The notes under the pieces are model-generated. The model saw only the letters and a list, made by a program, of their open reading frames with translations, had not been told where the DNA came from and made no database searches. Both the position numbers and the translations under genes were made by a program. 64,000 nt of DNA from contig NZ_JACIEP010000001.1 in NCBI RefSeq assembly GCF_014196915.1, positions 556,669 through 620,668 of the forward strand, written 5' to 3'. Positions 9,256-16,874 of the stretch are shown one piece after another; positions within the stretch are counted from its first letter, which is position 1; each line of letters starts with the position of its first letter. This stretch comes from Dysgonomonas hofstadii (GTDB lineage: Bacteria > Bacteroidota > Bacteroidia > Bacteroidales > Dysgonomonadaceae).

Positions 9256-9293
9256 AATATATGCGATAACACAATTTAATTGTTTCATATATT
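9256..9293 (+). terminator. Stem-loop after the dipeptidase gene
   Basis: AATATATG (9256-9263) pairs with CATATATT (9286-9293), with an inner ACAATT/AATTGT pairing. It begins directly after the TAG stop. There is no T run, so it may be an mRNA-stabilising or operator structure rather than a true terminator. Confidence 0.4.
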
Positions 9294-9311
9294 CTCATAA
9301 ACAGATCAGAT

Positions 9312-10025
9312 ATGAAACGAACTTACACAATATTATGTACATTATTGCTCTTGTTTTTATCGAAACAGGATATTTCCGCACAATTTGTAGTGGCTCGGGA
9401 TACCATAAAGGGTAGTATAGACTTCAGTCCCCGTCTTGGGGATTTAACACATCGGATTCTGGTTCCTAACGATTCGGTATTCTATATGTATCCTGCTGAT
9501 CCCGAAATAGACCCCTGGCGATATGTGGATTATTATACACCATCGCGAACTATCGAAAGGGGGTATATCAGAGGAACTAATCTGATGAGGGTAGATGATT
9601 ATGAAATGATAGAGGTTGAAAGACTTTCTGCTCATGGGTCGGTTTCGTTTCGGGGTGATGATGTACGGGTAAATGTCTCTGTTACTCCCGTTAATTCAAA
9701 AAATACCGCATTGGAACAACGGGTGAGAGGGTATCTTATCAATGGTAAGCCTGTGATGGGTGTAGGTAGGAATGAATCCCCGAAACTGAAATATCAGTCG
9801 ATATCAGTTTCTATCAAAGGTAAGAATATAATATTCCCCAAAAAGGTGTACGAGCATCTGCTAGAGCCCGAAATCGATAATATGGCAGTATATTACAATG
9901 CCACAAAAAAGACTGTCTACATTATGGCTAACAATGGCGGGATGGCTGCACCGTATAATGTTCTTTGGGTAGTATCCCCTAAAGGTGCGGCGAATGTGTA
10001 TGTTTTCGATCCAATGACAAAATAA
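9312..10025 (+). CDS. Secreted protein of unknown function
   Basis: A 237-residue protein with a clear signal peptide (LLLLFLSKQDISAQ, cleavage near residue 23). No family is recognised. The mature part is beta-strand rich, with motifs such as DPWRYVDYYTPSRTIERGYIRG and repeated short strands near the C-terminus (KTVYIMANNGG, YNVLWVVSPKG). No lipobox or membrane segment is seen after the signal, so it is periplasmic or outer-surface. It follows the dipeptidase gene by 56 bp, separated by a stem-loop, so it may be a distal member of the cell-wall operon or have its own start. The ATG at 9312 is supported by the signal peptide. Confidence 0.7.
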   Translation: MKRTYTILCTLLLLFLSKQDISAQFVVARDTIKGSIDFSPRLGDLTHRILVPNDSVFYMYPADPEIDPWRYVDYYTPSRTIERGYIRGTNLMRVDDYEMIEVERLSAHGSVSFRGDDVRVNVSVTPVNSKNTALEQRVRGYLINGKPVMGVGRNESPKLKYQSISVSIKGKNIIFPKKVYEHLLEPEIDNMAVYYNATKKTVYIMANNGGMAAPYNVLWVVSPKGAANVYVFDPMTK

Positions 10026-10124
10026 CACCTGTGTAAATATATGAATAACTTATTGCAATAATATTTGAAAATTCAGTATTTTATTTATATTTTTGTTTTA
10101 AGAAGATATGCTTCAATGCCCTTA

Positions 10125-10144
10125 TACGTTAAATCGTTAACGTA
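10125..10144. promoter_or_regulatory. Perfect palindrome upstream of the winged-helix gene
   Basis: TACGTTAA (10125-10132), loop ATCG, TTAACGTA (10137-10144). It lies about 90 bp before the ATG at 10234 and 30 bp after a TATTTTTG -7-like box (10088-10095). The position suits an operator or a 5' UTR hairpin. Confidence 0.4.
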
Positions 10145-10233
10145 CTTTTCTTTGTGAATTTACCGCAGAAGGTAAATGCTTTTTCTGTTCTAGTGAGAGT
10201 TGTTTAAAATCCAAGTACTAAAAATGTAAAATC

Positions 10234-10461
10234 ATGATTAAAGATGATGTTGGAATCAATGCCGGTAATATCCTAAGCTTATTATCTGACAAAGGGAAAT
10301 TATCCATTCGGGAGATTGGGGAGTTTACAAATTACAAAGACAAAGTAATATTCATTGCTTTGGGTTGGTTGCTTAGGGAAGATAAAATCAGTTGCTCCGA
10401 AAGGAACGGGCTACTATGTATAGAAACGAAGTTGTCTTGTGCAACTGAAATCTATTATTAA
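10234..10461 (+). CDS. Small winged helix-turn-helix protein (DUF2582 type)
   Basis: A 75-residue single-domain protein. The pattern INAGNILSLLSDKGKLSIREIGEFTNYKDKVIFIALGWLLREDKI fits the Bacteroidetes winged-helix family DUF2582: helix, helix-turn-helix, then the conserved LGWLxREDKI before the wing. Such proteins are presumed DNA-binding regulators; targets are unknown. It stands alone between a region with a perfect palindrome, which could be its own operator, and a convergent terminator shared with the FKBP gene. Confidence 0.8.
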   Translation: MIKDDVGINAGNILSLLSDKGKLSIREIGEFTNYKDKVIFIALGWLLREDKISCSERNGLLCIETKLSCATEIYY

Positions 10462-10472
10462 TAAAATAGAAA

Positions 10473-10506
10473 ACGGGGCTAATATGAATTTGGCCCCGCT
10501 TTGTTT
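10473..10506. terminator. Bidirectional terminator between convergent genes
   Basis: CGGGGC (10474-10479) pairs with GCCCCG (10493-10498), extended by three weaker pairs. T-rich sequence follows on the plus strand (TTTGTTTTTC) and the minus strand (TTTTCTATTTT). It ends both the winged-helix gene and the FKBP gene. Confidence 0.8.
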
Positions 10507-10522
10507 TTCTATAGTATGTCTT

Positions 10523-11548
10523 TTATTTTGCGATATCAATCAGCTCTACTTCAAATATCAGATTTGAGAAAGGCTTTATTGTTCCCTGATCTCTGCTTCC
10601 ATATGCCAGGTCATAAGGAATATATAGTATCCATTTAGAACCCACAGGCATCAACAGCAATGCTTCTGTCCAGCCTTTTATTACCTGCCCTACGCCGAAT
10701 GTAGCGGGTTCTCCTCTGTCGATACTACTGTCAAAGACAGTTCCGTCTAGCAAAGTGCCTTTATAATGCACTGTTACGCGGTCGCTTGCAGTTGGTATTT
10801 CGCCAGTCCCCATTGTTATCACTTTATACTGTAGTCCATTAGGGAGGGCGATCACTCCGTCTTTAGTTTTGTTTTCAGCCATAAATTGATCCCCTTCTGC
10901 TATCTGGGTGGCATATTGCGCTTTTAGATCTTCTGCTTTTTTTGCTTCGTTTGCTTGCTGTGCTTTCATTGCTGCGTTCTGAACAAGATCGTCCGTGTTT
11001 TCTATCAGCATTTTCTCGTCTTTCAGGCTGCTGGTAAATGCCGCCACAAAGGCGTCCATATTTATTGTCTTTCCTTCTCCCAGTACTTCGCCACTAAACC
11101 GTTCTGTTGCTGAGGATATCTGGCTTCCAATAGCAACACCGGCATTGTATGAGCTTTTGCTCTTATCTTGATTCAGCGTTTGAGAAAAACCTGAAAGAAA
11201 TTCGTCAAGACTCTTAGTGTTAGCTTTGTCTATAGAGTCTTTTTTAAACTTTAGCTCACTTTCTAATTTAGCTATTTTCGAAGCGTCTTTTTCATTTGCG
11301 ATTTTTGTAGCATAATCGGAACTGATATTTGCAGTATCGGCTAAAACACCCATCTGTTGCAGGTAGCCTTTTAGTCCGTTTTGCACCATTGATGCTCCCA
11401 GCGCATAAGAGATGGAATCTTCTGCTGTCTTAAGGGTGATCTCTTTTATCGGCGAGACCTTTTTCGCTGCTGTTTTTTTCTGAGCCGATATAGCCAAAGG
11501 GCTCAATATAGCGCATGCAATTAGAGTGAGTAGTAAAGAATTCTTCAT
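10523..11548 (-). CDS. FKBP-type peptidyl-prolyl cis-trans isomerase (FkpA/Mip-like)
   Basis: A 341-residue exported prolyl isomerase and probable folding factor for envelope proteins. A signal peptide covers 1-22 (SPLAISAQ). Residues about 35-215 are the helical N-terminal dimerisation domain with the repeated SYALGASMVQNGL / AGVAIGSQISSA type segments of FkpA and Mip. The C-terminal FKBP domain (about 240-341) has VTVHYKGTLLDGTVFDSS, GEPATFGVGQVIKGWTEAL and IPYDLAYG, the active-site strands. It is slightly longer than E. coli FkpA because of the extended N-terminal domain. It is monocistronic and ends at a shared bidirectional terminator. Confidence 0.92.
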   Translation of the reverse strand: MKNSLLLTLIACAILSPLAISAQKKTAAKKVSPIKEITLKTAEDSISYALGASMVQNGLKGYLQQMGVLADTANISSDYATKIANEKDASKIAKLESELKFKKDSIDKANTKSLDEFLSGFSQTLNQDKSKSSYNAGVAIGSQISSATERFSGEVLGEGKTINMDAFVAAFTSSLKDEKMLIENTDDLVQNAAMKAQQANEAKKAEDLKAQYATQIAEGDQFMAENKTKDGVIALPNGLQYKVITMGTGEIPTASDRVTVHYKGTLLDGTVFDSSIDRGEPATFGVGQVIKGWTEALLLMPVGSKWILYIPYDLAYGSRDQGTIKPFSNLIFEVELIDIAK

Positions 11549-11711
11549 TTTTTATGATTTTATTTATTGATATTCATTTTGTTATAGTTCTCTTATCTAA
11601 AGTAAGTGTTCTTTTAACAATTAAATGCAAAAATAGTGTTTTTTATTCTTCTATTTTGATTATCTGTATAAACTTATTCTAAAATCATGTGAAAACATAA
11701 AAACTAATCGC

Positions 11712-11719
11712 TATCTTTG
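11712..11719 (+). promoter_or_regulatory. -7 promoter box of the RNA helicase gene
   Basis: TATCTTTG matches TAnnTTTG exactly. A TGTG about 20 bp upstream (11688-11691) is a weak -33. A start just downstream would leave a 5' UTR of about 95 nt, plausible for a cold-regulated helicase. Confidence 0.5.
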
Positions 11720-11819
11720 CGCCTCTTTTATGGCTAACTCTTTTATGTCGAATGTTTTTTGGGTGGGAGTGAGTCATGTAAAGACTTAATTACCACAATA
11801 GATATTTGAAAATTTTTTA

Positions 11820-13631
11820 ATGAGAACATTTGAAGAGTTAGGGGTTGCCGCGAATATTCGCAAGGCGATCGAAGAAATGGGATATGAGAATCCTATGCCT
11901 GTTCAGGAAGAAGTGATTCCATACCTGCTTGGCGAAATTAGTGATGTAATAGCATTGGCGCAAACCGGAACAGGGAAAACCGCTGCATTCGGCTTGCCGT
12001 TATTACAAAAAATAAATGTAAAAGAAAATGTGCCTCAGGCGCTTATTCTTTGTCCTACCCGCGAATTATGCCTACAAATTGCCGGCGATCTTGCGGACTA
12101 TTCCAAATACATCGATAATTTACGTGTTCTGCCCGTTTACGGCGGCTCCAGTATCGAAAGCCAGATCAAGTCTCTGAAAAGAGGAGTGCAGATCATTGTT
12201 GCCACTCCGGGGCGTCTTATCGACCTTATCAATCGCAAAACAGTAGAACTGGAAAATGTGAAATATGTAGTGCTGGATGAGGCTGACGAGATGCTCAATA
12301 TGGGATTCATGGAAAGTATTGATGAGATACTGGGTAAAGTCCCTGAAGAAAGGACAATGCTCCTTTTCTCGGCTACCATGCCGAAAGAGATAAGCAAAAT
12401 CACTCGTAAATACATGCAGAGTCCTAAAGAAATAACTATAGGACGTAAAAACGAGGGTGCGAATAATGTGAAGCATGTCTACTATATGGTACATGCAAAG
12501 GATAAATATCTTGCGCTGAAACGTATTGCCGATTATTATCCCAGTATTTACGGAATCATATTCTGCCGCACCCGTCGCGAAACACAGGAAATAGCTGATA
12601 AATTAATCCAGGATGGATATAATGCTGATGCTTTGCACGGAGACTTGTCGCAGGCTCAGCGTGATTATGTAATGCAGAAATTCCGTATAAGGAATCTACA
12701 GTTGCTTGTTGCTACTGATGTGGCTGCCCGTGGAATAGATGTGGATAGTCTTACACATGTGGTAAACTACGGCTTGCCCGATGATATAGAATCTTATACG
12801 CACCGCAGTGGCCGTACAGGGCGTGCGGGTAAAACCGGTATTTCTATTGCGATTGTCCATGTAAAAGAAAAAGGAAAGATTCGCGAAATCGAGAAAATAA
12901 TCAACAAGAAATTCGAACAGGGAGTTATTCCATCGGGTGAAGCTATCTGTGAAAAGCAGTTGTTCAGCCTGGTAGACCGCATAGAAAAGGTAAAGGTGAA
13001 CGAAGACGAAATATCGAATCTTCTTCCTTCGGTATACCGCAAACTGGACTGGCTCGAAAAAGAAGATATTATCAAGCGCGTGGTAGCTCTTGAGTTTAAC
13101 CGCCTGATAGATTATTACCGTGATGCCGAAGAAATAGAAACACCATCAGACCGGTCTTCCCGTGACGACAAGTCATTCCCGAGACGTAAAGACAGGGAAC
13201 GTTCCGATCGTTCAACAGGAGGGCGTGTTGCGGAAAGAGGATATTCGCGCCTGTTTATCAATGTAGGCCGTACCGATAATGTAAATCCGGCTACACTGAT
13301 GGGGCTTGTAAATGATTTTGTGCCCGAAAAGATTGCCATAGGCCGTATAGATATCATGCAGAACTTCTCTTTCTTTGAAGTACCTGAACGCGATGCTCAG
13401 AAAGTAATAAAATCGATGAGCCGGCAGGAGCAAAACGGTCGTCGCCTGTCTGTAGAAGTTGCTCAGGGCGGGAACAGTTCTGCCGATAGAGATCGGGGAG
13501 GGCGGGAACGCGATCGCGACCGTGGAGGTTTTCGCGATAGGAGTCCCCGTAGGAATACAGATTCCAGACCTTCGAATTCGGGTTCATCAGATAAGAAAGG
13601 TCACAGAAAAGGTCGTAAACCAAAATATTGA
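11820..13631 (+). CDS. DEAD-box RNA helicase with DbpA-like RNA-binding domain (CsdA/DeaD-like)
   Basis: ATP-dependent RNA helicase of 603 residues, likely acting in ribosome assembly and mRNA unwinding, especially in the cold. Motif I AQTGTGKT (47-54), motif II DEAD (153-156), motif III SAT (184-186) and motif VI HRSGRTGR (328-335) are intact. After the two RecA domains comes a linker, then a DbpA/CsdA RNA-binding domain (about 470-545; RLFINVGRTDNVNPATLMGLVNDF). The tail (546-603) is rich in Arg, Gly and Asp (DRDRGGRERDRDRGG), as in many Bacteroidetes homologues. The long untranslated leader may carry cold-responsive control, which is inferred from the family. Confidence 0.93.
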   Translation: MRTFEELGVAANIRKAIEEMGYENPMPVQEEVIPYLLGEISDVIALAQTGTGKTAAFGLPLLQKINVKENVPQALILCPTRELCLQIAGDLADYSKYIDNLRVLPVYGGSSIESQIKSLKRGVQIIVATPGRLIDLINRKTVELENVKYVVLDEADEMLNMGFMESIDEILGKVPEERTMLLFSATMPKEISKITRKYMQSPKEITIGRKNEGANNVKHVYYMVHAKDKYLALKRIADYYPSIYGIIFCRTRRETQEIADKLIQDGYNADALHGDLSQAQRDYVMQKFRIRNLQLLVATDVAARGIDVDSLTHVVNYGLPDDIESYTHRSGRTGRAGKTGISIAIVHVKEKGKIREIEKIINKKFEQGVIPSGEAICEKQLFSLVDRIEKVKVNEDEISNLLPSVYRKLDWLEKEDIIKRVVALEFNRLIDYYRDAEEIETPSDRSSRDDKSFPRRKDRERSDRSTGGRVAERGYSRLFINVGRTDNVNPATLMGLVNDFVPEKIAIGRIDIMQNFSFFEVPERDAQKVIKSMSRQEQNGRRLSVEVAQGGNSSADRDRGGRERDRDRGGFRDRSPRRNTDSRPSNSGSSDKKGHRKGRKPKY

Positions 13632-13643
13632 CAAATAATAGAG

Positions 13644-13678
13644 AATAGCTGTTTTGAGATCGAAGCAGCTATTTTTAT
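13644..13678. terminator. Terminator after the helicase gene
   Basis: AATAGCTG (13644-13651) pairs with CAGCTATT (13666-13673), with further inner pairs, followed by TTTATTATG. The gene on the other side is convergent, so it may serve both. Confidence 0.75.
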
Positions 13679-13687
13679 TATGTGATG

Positions 13688-13879
13688 TCACCTCGGCTTT
13701 TTTGCTCTTCTGTCCATTTCTTTGGAATGCAAGAAGATGGCAAGGGGAAGAAGGGCAAAAGCAAGAACAGTATACATTTTTTTTCTTTTGGGTGATATTT
13801 TCTTATCACTTGATACTCTATCAACGAAGACCAAACGGTCATCCATATTCATCTTGTTCAGGTCTTGTATTTCTTTCAT
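13688..13879 (-). CDS. Small membrane protein, unknown
   Basis: A small protein of 63 residues from ATG 13879 (a TTG at 13888 would add three). It has a charged N-terminal half (DDRLVFVDRVSSDKKISPKRKK), one short hydrophobic segment (MYTVLAFALLPLAIFLH) and a basic C-terminus, suggesting a single-pass inner-membrane protein. The family is not recognised. It lies about 40 bp downstream of the larger membrane protein gene on the same strand, so the two probably form one unit. Confidence 0.5.
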   Translation of the reverse strand: MKEIQDLNKMNMDDRLVFVDRVSSDKKISPKRKKMYTVLAFALLPLAIFLHSKEMDRRAKKPR

Positions 13880-13917
13880 TTTGTCCAATTGGTTTTAGCT
13901 GTAATCAACAGATTCTT

Positions 13918-14286
13918 CTAGAAGATCATACCTAATAGGTCCTGTTCGTACACAAATTGCAGAATCATGTTTACCCCGCACATTATAAGCATTATAGAAG
14001 AAATAACTAATGCTATAATACTTTTATAATTATGCGTCCTCTTAAATATACATATTGCCGATATGATTATACTTACTGCCGACAAGCCAAAAATAAGAAA
14101 CATCATAAGAATAGAACCGTAAACATATATGTAGCTTATTATCAGCCTTATTTCATTATGGTTATACCCGGTCTTGGGAAGTTCGAATGTAAGAAAATTA
14201 ACCAAAAGGAGCAGAAATAAAATTCCGACTCCCAGCAGAGCTAATGTAAGGTTTAATTTAGGGATATTCCGATTCATGCTGTTCAT
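13918..14286 (-). CDS. Membrane protein with three predicted TM segments, unknown
   Basis: A 122-residue hydrophobic protein with membrane segments at about 12-34 (LALLGVGILFLLLLVNFL), 49-80 (ISYIYVYGSILMMFLIFGLSAVSIIIS) and 90-112 (ALVISSIMLIMCGVNMILQF). It resembles small DUF4190-type proteins in layout, but I cannot assign a family. It is probably the first gene of a two-gene leftward unit with the 63-residue protein downstream. Confidence 0.6.
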   Translation of the reverse strand: MNSMNRNIPKLNLTLALLGVGILFLLLLVNFLTFELPKTGYNHNEIRLIISYIYVYGSILMMFLIFGLSAVSIIISAICIFKRTHNYKSIIALVISSIMLIMCGVNMILQFVYEQDLLGMIF

Positions 14287-14555
14287 TTTATATTAAGAAA
14301 ATTCTGGGAAAAGTGTGTCCCTCCTTGTTTTTCGATTTAGATATTAGTTTTTGTTAGATTCTATAGGATAGAATAGCTAAGGCGAATAAAGTATAAATTA
14401 ACTTAAAAAGCAATAAGGTGTTGTATGTTGTTCAACATATCTGAAAGTCCGTATATGAATTAAAATCAGATAATGGAATCGTCTCTATTTTTTATAGAAC
14501 CCCGCATAACTCGGTTACTCCGTGGTGAAAAATCGAGTTGAGTCTTGTGTGATTG

Positions 14556-15182
14556 TTAAAACTTGACAAAGTTTACATGTTTTTTGATTTTTTCCCTTGT
14601 CATGTTCCTCTTCTTTTTCTGTTCGTTTTTCCTCATAACAGGGGATATTGGACGGCTCACGTCTTTTTCAGCACAGGCCTCCGAAACCGGGGCTTTTACA
14701 ATTTCTTCCCTTTCTTCCTGTTTGCCGGGCAATTCTTCCTCCTTTCTTCCTGTTTCGTTTTCTCCGGGTATATACTTTTCGTCTTTGCCCGTTTGCGACT
14801 GCGAAGAATCTTTCTTATCGTTCCTGTCCAGCAACATTTTTATTGTCCGTAAATCCGGCGGGCATTCCTTTTTGGTTATCGTCTTCGACTTCAGTACAGC
14901 TTCGCCTGTCGTCTCATCAGGCACATACACATCTTTCTCCACAAGGGTATAATACCCCTCCAGTTTCTTTTTCAGCGAAGCCTGCACTATACCCATGAGT
15001 TCGGTTTCGCGGTGTTTCATTGCCTGCTCTATCTCCAGCCGGAACTCTTCTTTGCTGTCCATCCAGTTATAAAATGCCTGTCTGCTGACTCCGGTTGCCA
15101 TGCATACTTCCGAAATAGTGTAAAACTCGTCTGCTATGAGACCTGCCATTTTTTGTGCTAATTCAATACTGTACTTTGCCAT
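14556..15182 (-). CDS. Terminase-small-subunit-like helix-turn-helix protein
   Basis: A 208-residue protein. Residues 1-60 form a helix-turn-helix of the phBC6A51/terminase small subunit kind: KYSIELAQKMAGLI, then YTISEVCMATGVSRQAFYNWMDSKEEF. The middle (70-125) is helical; the last 85 residues are highly charged and low in complexity, ending in a basic tail. No phage genes surround it, so it is either a lone phage-derived gene or a chromosomal regulator. A partial paralogue starts at 63837. Short repeats of GGAGTTAA and their inverted copies lie directly upstream and could be its own operator. Confidence 0.7.
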   Translation of the reverse strand: MAKYSIELAQKMAGLIADEFYTISEVCMATGVSRQAFYNWMDSKEEFRLEIEQAMKHRETELMGIVQASLKKKLEGYYTLVEKDVYVPDETTGEAVLKSKTITKKECPPDLRTIKMLLDRNDKKDSSQSQTGKDEKYIPGENETGRKEEELPGKQEEREEIVKAPVSEACAEKDVSRPISPVMRKNEQKKKRNMTREKIKKHVNFVKF

Positions 15183-15195
15183 AATTATTTTTTTT

Positions 15196-15256
15196 AGGAG
15201 TTAAAAGGAGTTAAGTAGATTATTTCTATGCTCTGACTCCTTTAACTACTTTCTCC
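15196..15256. repeat. Direct and inverted GGAGTTAA repeats upstream of the HTH gene
   Basis: Two direct copies of GGAGTTAA (15197-15204 and 15208-15215) face inverted relatives in GACTCCTTTAACTAC (15235-15249) and a TCTCC at 15252-15256. The block lies within 75 bp upstream of the HTH start codon. Confidence 0.4.
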
Positions 15257-15402
15257 TATAGATAATTGGTAAAATAAATTATTAATATTATTAACTTAAA
15301 GTCCAATTTTATATCTTATTTTTATCAAACAGGTTTGTTAATTGCAGAACTTATGTTTTCTTTGTTATAACATTGTTAACAAATTAAGAAAATAAAACAA
15401 AC

Positions 15403-16203
15403 ATGGTATTATCTGTTTCACGATTATCTTTTTTACTTTTTCTCTTCTATATTGTTCTTCCACAAAAGGCTTTGGCTTCAAATAGAGGTCTGGATGGCGG
15501 GGATACTATTTATGTTTCGACTGATAATGACAGGTTAAAGCAAAGTCTTGATCCGGACGCTGTTTTTATCAAAGTCGACAAAAAGCCTGAATTTGAAGGA
15601 GGGCATGAAAAGATGAGCAAGTATATAGAAAAAAATCTTCGTTATCCGGATGTTAATGCCGATTCGTTGATAAGTAAGACGGTTTATCTGAAATTTGTTG
15701 TGACAGAACGTGGAGATATTAAAGATATAACGGTACTCAAAGGCCTTACTCCTGCGTATGATGCCGAGGCTGTACGATTTGTGTCTTCTTTTCCTAAAAT
15801 GACACCGGGAATGAAAGATGGAAAAGTGGTGACGACCCATTTCTATTATGAATTGCGTTTTATGAAAATAGACCTGCCGGAACAATATGCCGATAAGATG
15901 CCACGTTTTGTGGGTGGGGAAGGAGCTTTGGTCGCTTATATCCGGCAAAATCTGAAATATCCTAAAGAAGCAGAAGAAAGAAAGATAGAAGGGAGAGTGC
16001 TGGTTCGTTTTGTTGTCAGTAAGACCGGCAAAATAGGAGACATTCAAGTATTGAAGGGCGTCGGTTATCATCCGCTCGATGCTGAAGCTTACAGGATTGT
16101 AAAGGATATGCCCGATTGGGAACCGGGATTATTTGAAGGAAAACCGGCATCGGTCTATTTTACACTGCCTATTGTTTACCGCCTTAGAAAGCTTGGAAAG
16201 TAG
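15403..16203 (+). CDS. Energy-transducer-like protein with two tandem TonB C-terminal domains
   Basis: A 266-residue protein with an N-terminal hydrophobic segment (SFLLFLFYIVLPQKALAS) that acts as signal peptide or anchor. Two TonB-C units follow. Unit one spans about 55-150 (KKPEFEGGHEKMSKYIEKNLRYP, then TERGDIKDITVLKG, DAEAVRFVSSFPKMTPG). Unit two spans about 160-262 (MPRFVGGEGALVAYIRQNLKYP, KIEGRVLVRFVVSKTGKIG, DAEAYRIVKDMPDWEPG). The long proline-rich spacer of classical TonB is missing, so direct energy transfer across the periplasm is doubtful; many Bacteroidetes carry such accessory TonB-C proteins. It stands alone between the HTH gene and the folded GC-rich element. Confidence 0.85.
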   Translation: MVLSVSRLSFLLFLFYIVLPQKALASNRGLDGGDTIYVSTDNDRLKQSLDPDAVFIKVDKKPEFEGGHEKMSKYIEKNLRYPDVNADSLISKTVYLKFVVTERGDIKDITVLKGLTPAYDAEAVRFVSSFPKMTPGMKDGKVVTTHFYYELRFMKIDLPEQYADKMPRFVGGEGALVAYIRQNLKYPKEAEERKIEGRVLVRFVVSKTGKIGDIQVLKGVGYHPLDAEAYRIVKDMPDWEPGLFEGKPASVYFTLPIVYRLRKLGK

Positions 16204-16874
16204 ATTATAAGACAATCGATAGTTAGGTTTAATCTAACGCACCCATCGGGTTTGTTCTTCATTTTGGCATTGCCCAAAACGAAGCAAAAGGATAGTGCTT
16301 GGTTCCCCGCCGACCTGTCAACGGCTTGCCGGCTAAACCAAATAAACTCGCCTTCGGCTCAGACAGAATTTGGTTTCACGCCGTCTTCACCGGACAGGTG
16401 CCCGTCGTAGGAACCTATGCACGGAAAGCTGGCGCACGATAGGGAATTACCCTGCCTTGGTGGCTTCGCCCGGTGGCATTAAGCCGTAGTGGGGGGCACC
16501 CGTCAGGCGAGAGGGGCGTGAAATGGAAAGCGTCCGCAGGACAATCTTTCCATTTAGCCCGTGAGCCTGTAACGGGTAGCACGAAGGATGAGCCACCAAA
16601 GCGTTTTTGGTTCCTTTTGGGGATTTGGCCAAAAGGGACACAAGCAATCTCCGATTGCGCGTAGTAAAAAATAATAGAACTATTAATTCTAACTACTGAT
16701 AGGCAAGAATATCTGTGGTATATCGGCAGATAAGAGGCGTAGGTAATCCCTGTGTTAAATAAAGCGGATTTCAAGTGTAAATTAAGAACAATAAGGCATC
16801 ATAACTGGTTTTTGTTTTATATATTTGCTTGTTTATTACGGATGTAATAACGGTTCTTATATAATAGAAAAGTT
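16204..16874. other. Non-coding region before dxs
   Basis: A 671-bp gap. Positions about 16255-16665 are a GC-rich folded element described separately. The last 200 bp are ordinary AT-rich DNA with a TATATTTG -7-like box at 16820-16827, 48 bp before the dxs ATG. Short open frames on both strands have no family resemblance and are set aside. Confidence 0.6.
16255..16665. repeat. GC-rich, highly structured intergenic element (possible ncRNA or MITE)
   Basis: About 410 bp whose base composition is clearly richer in G+C than both flanks. Each end carries a TTTTGG/CCAAAA hairpin: 16262-16279 on the left, and 16613-16636 on the right (CCTTTTGG/CCAAAAGG). Inside is a long stem with AAATGGAAAG (16521-16530) and CTTTCCATTT (16546-16555), capped by GTCC-GCA-GGAC and flanked by GGGC/GCCC. 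The segments TTGGTGGCT (near 16460) and AGCCACCAA (near 16590) are complementary at long range. A further hairpin GCAATC-TCC-GATTGC is at 16644-16658. No convincing protein is encoded. A mobile non-autonomous repeat or a structured RNA are both possible. Confidence 0.5.

Noticed and set aside
14556..15182. Prophage at 14-15 kb
   Set aside because: Only one terminase-like gene; no integrase, capsid, portal, tail or lysis genes on either side.
16415..16774. Open frames on both strands inside the GC-rich element
   Set aside because: Several overlapping frames of similar size arise from high G+C content; the DNA is explained better by stem-loops.
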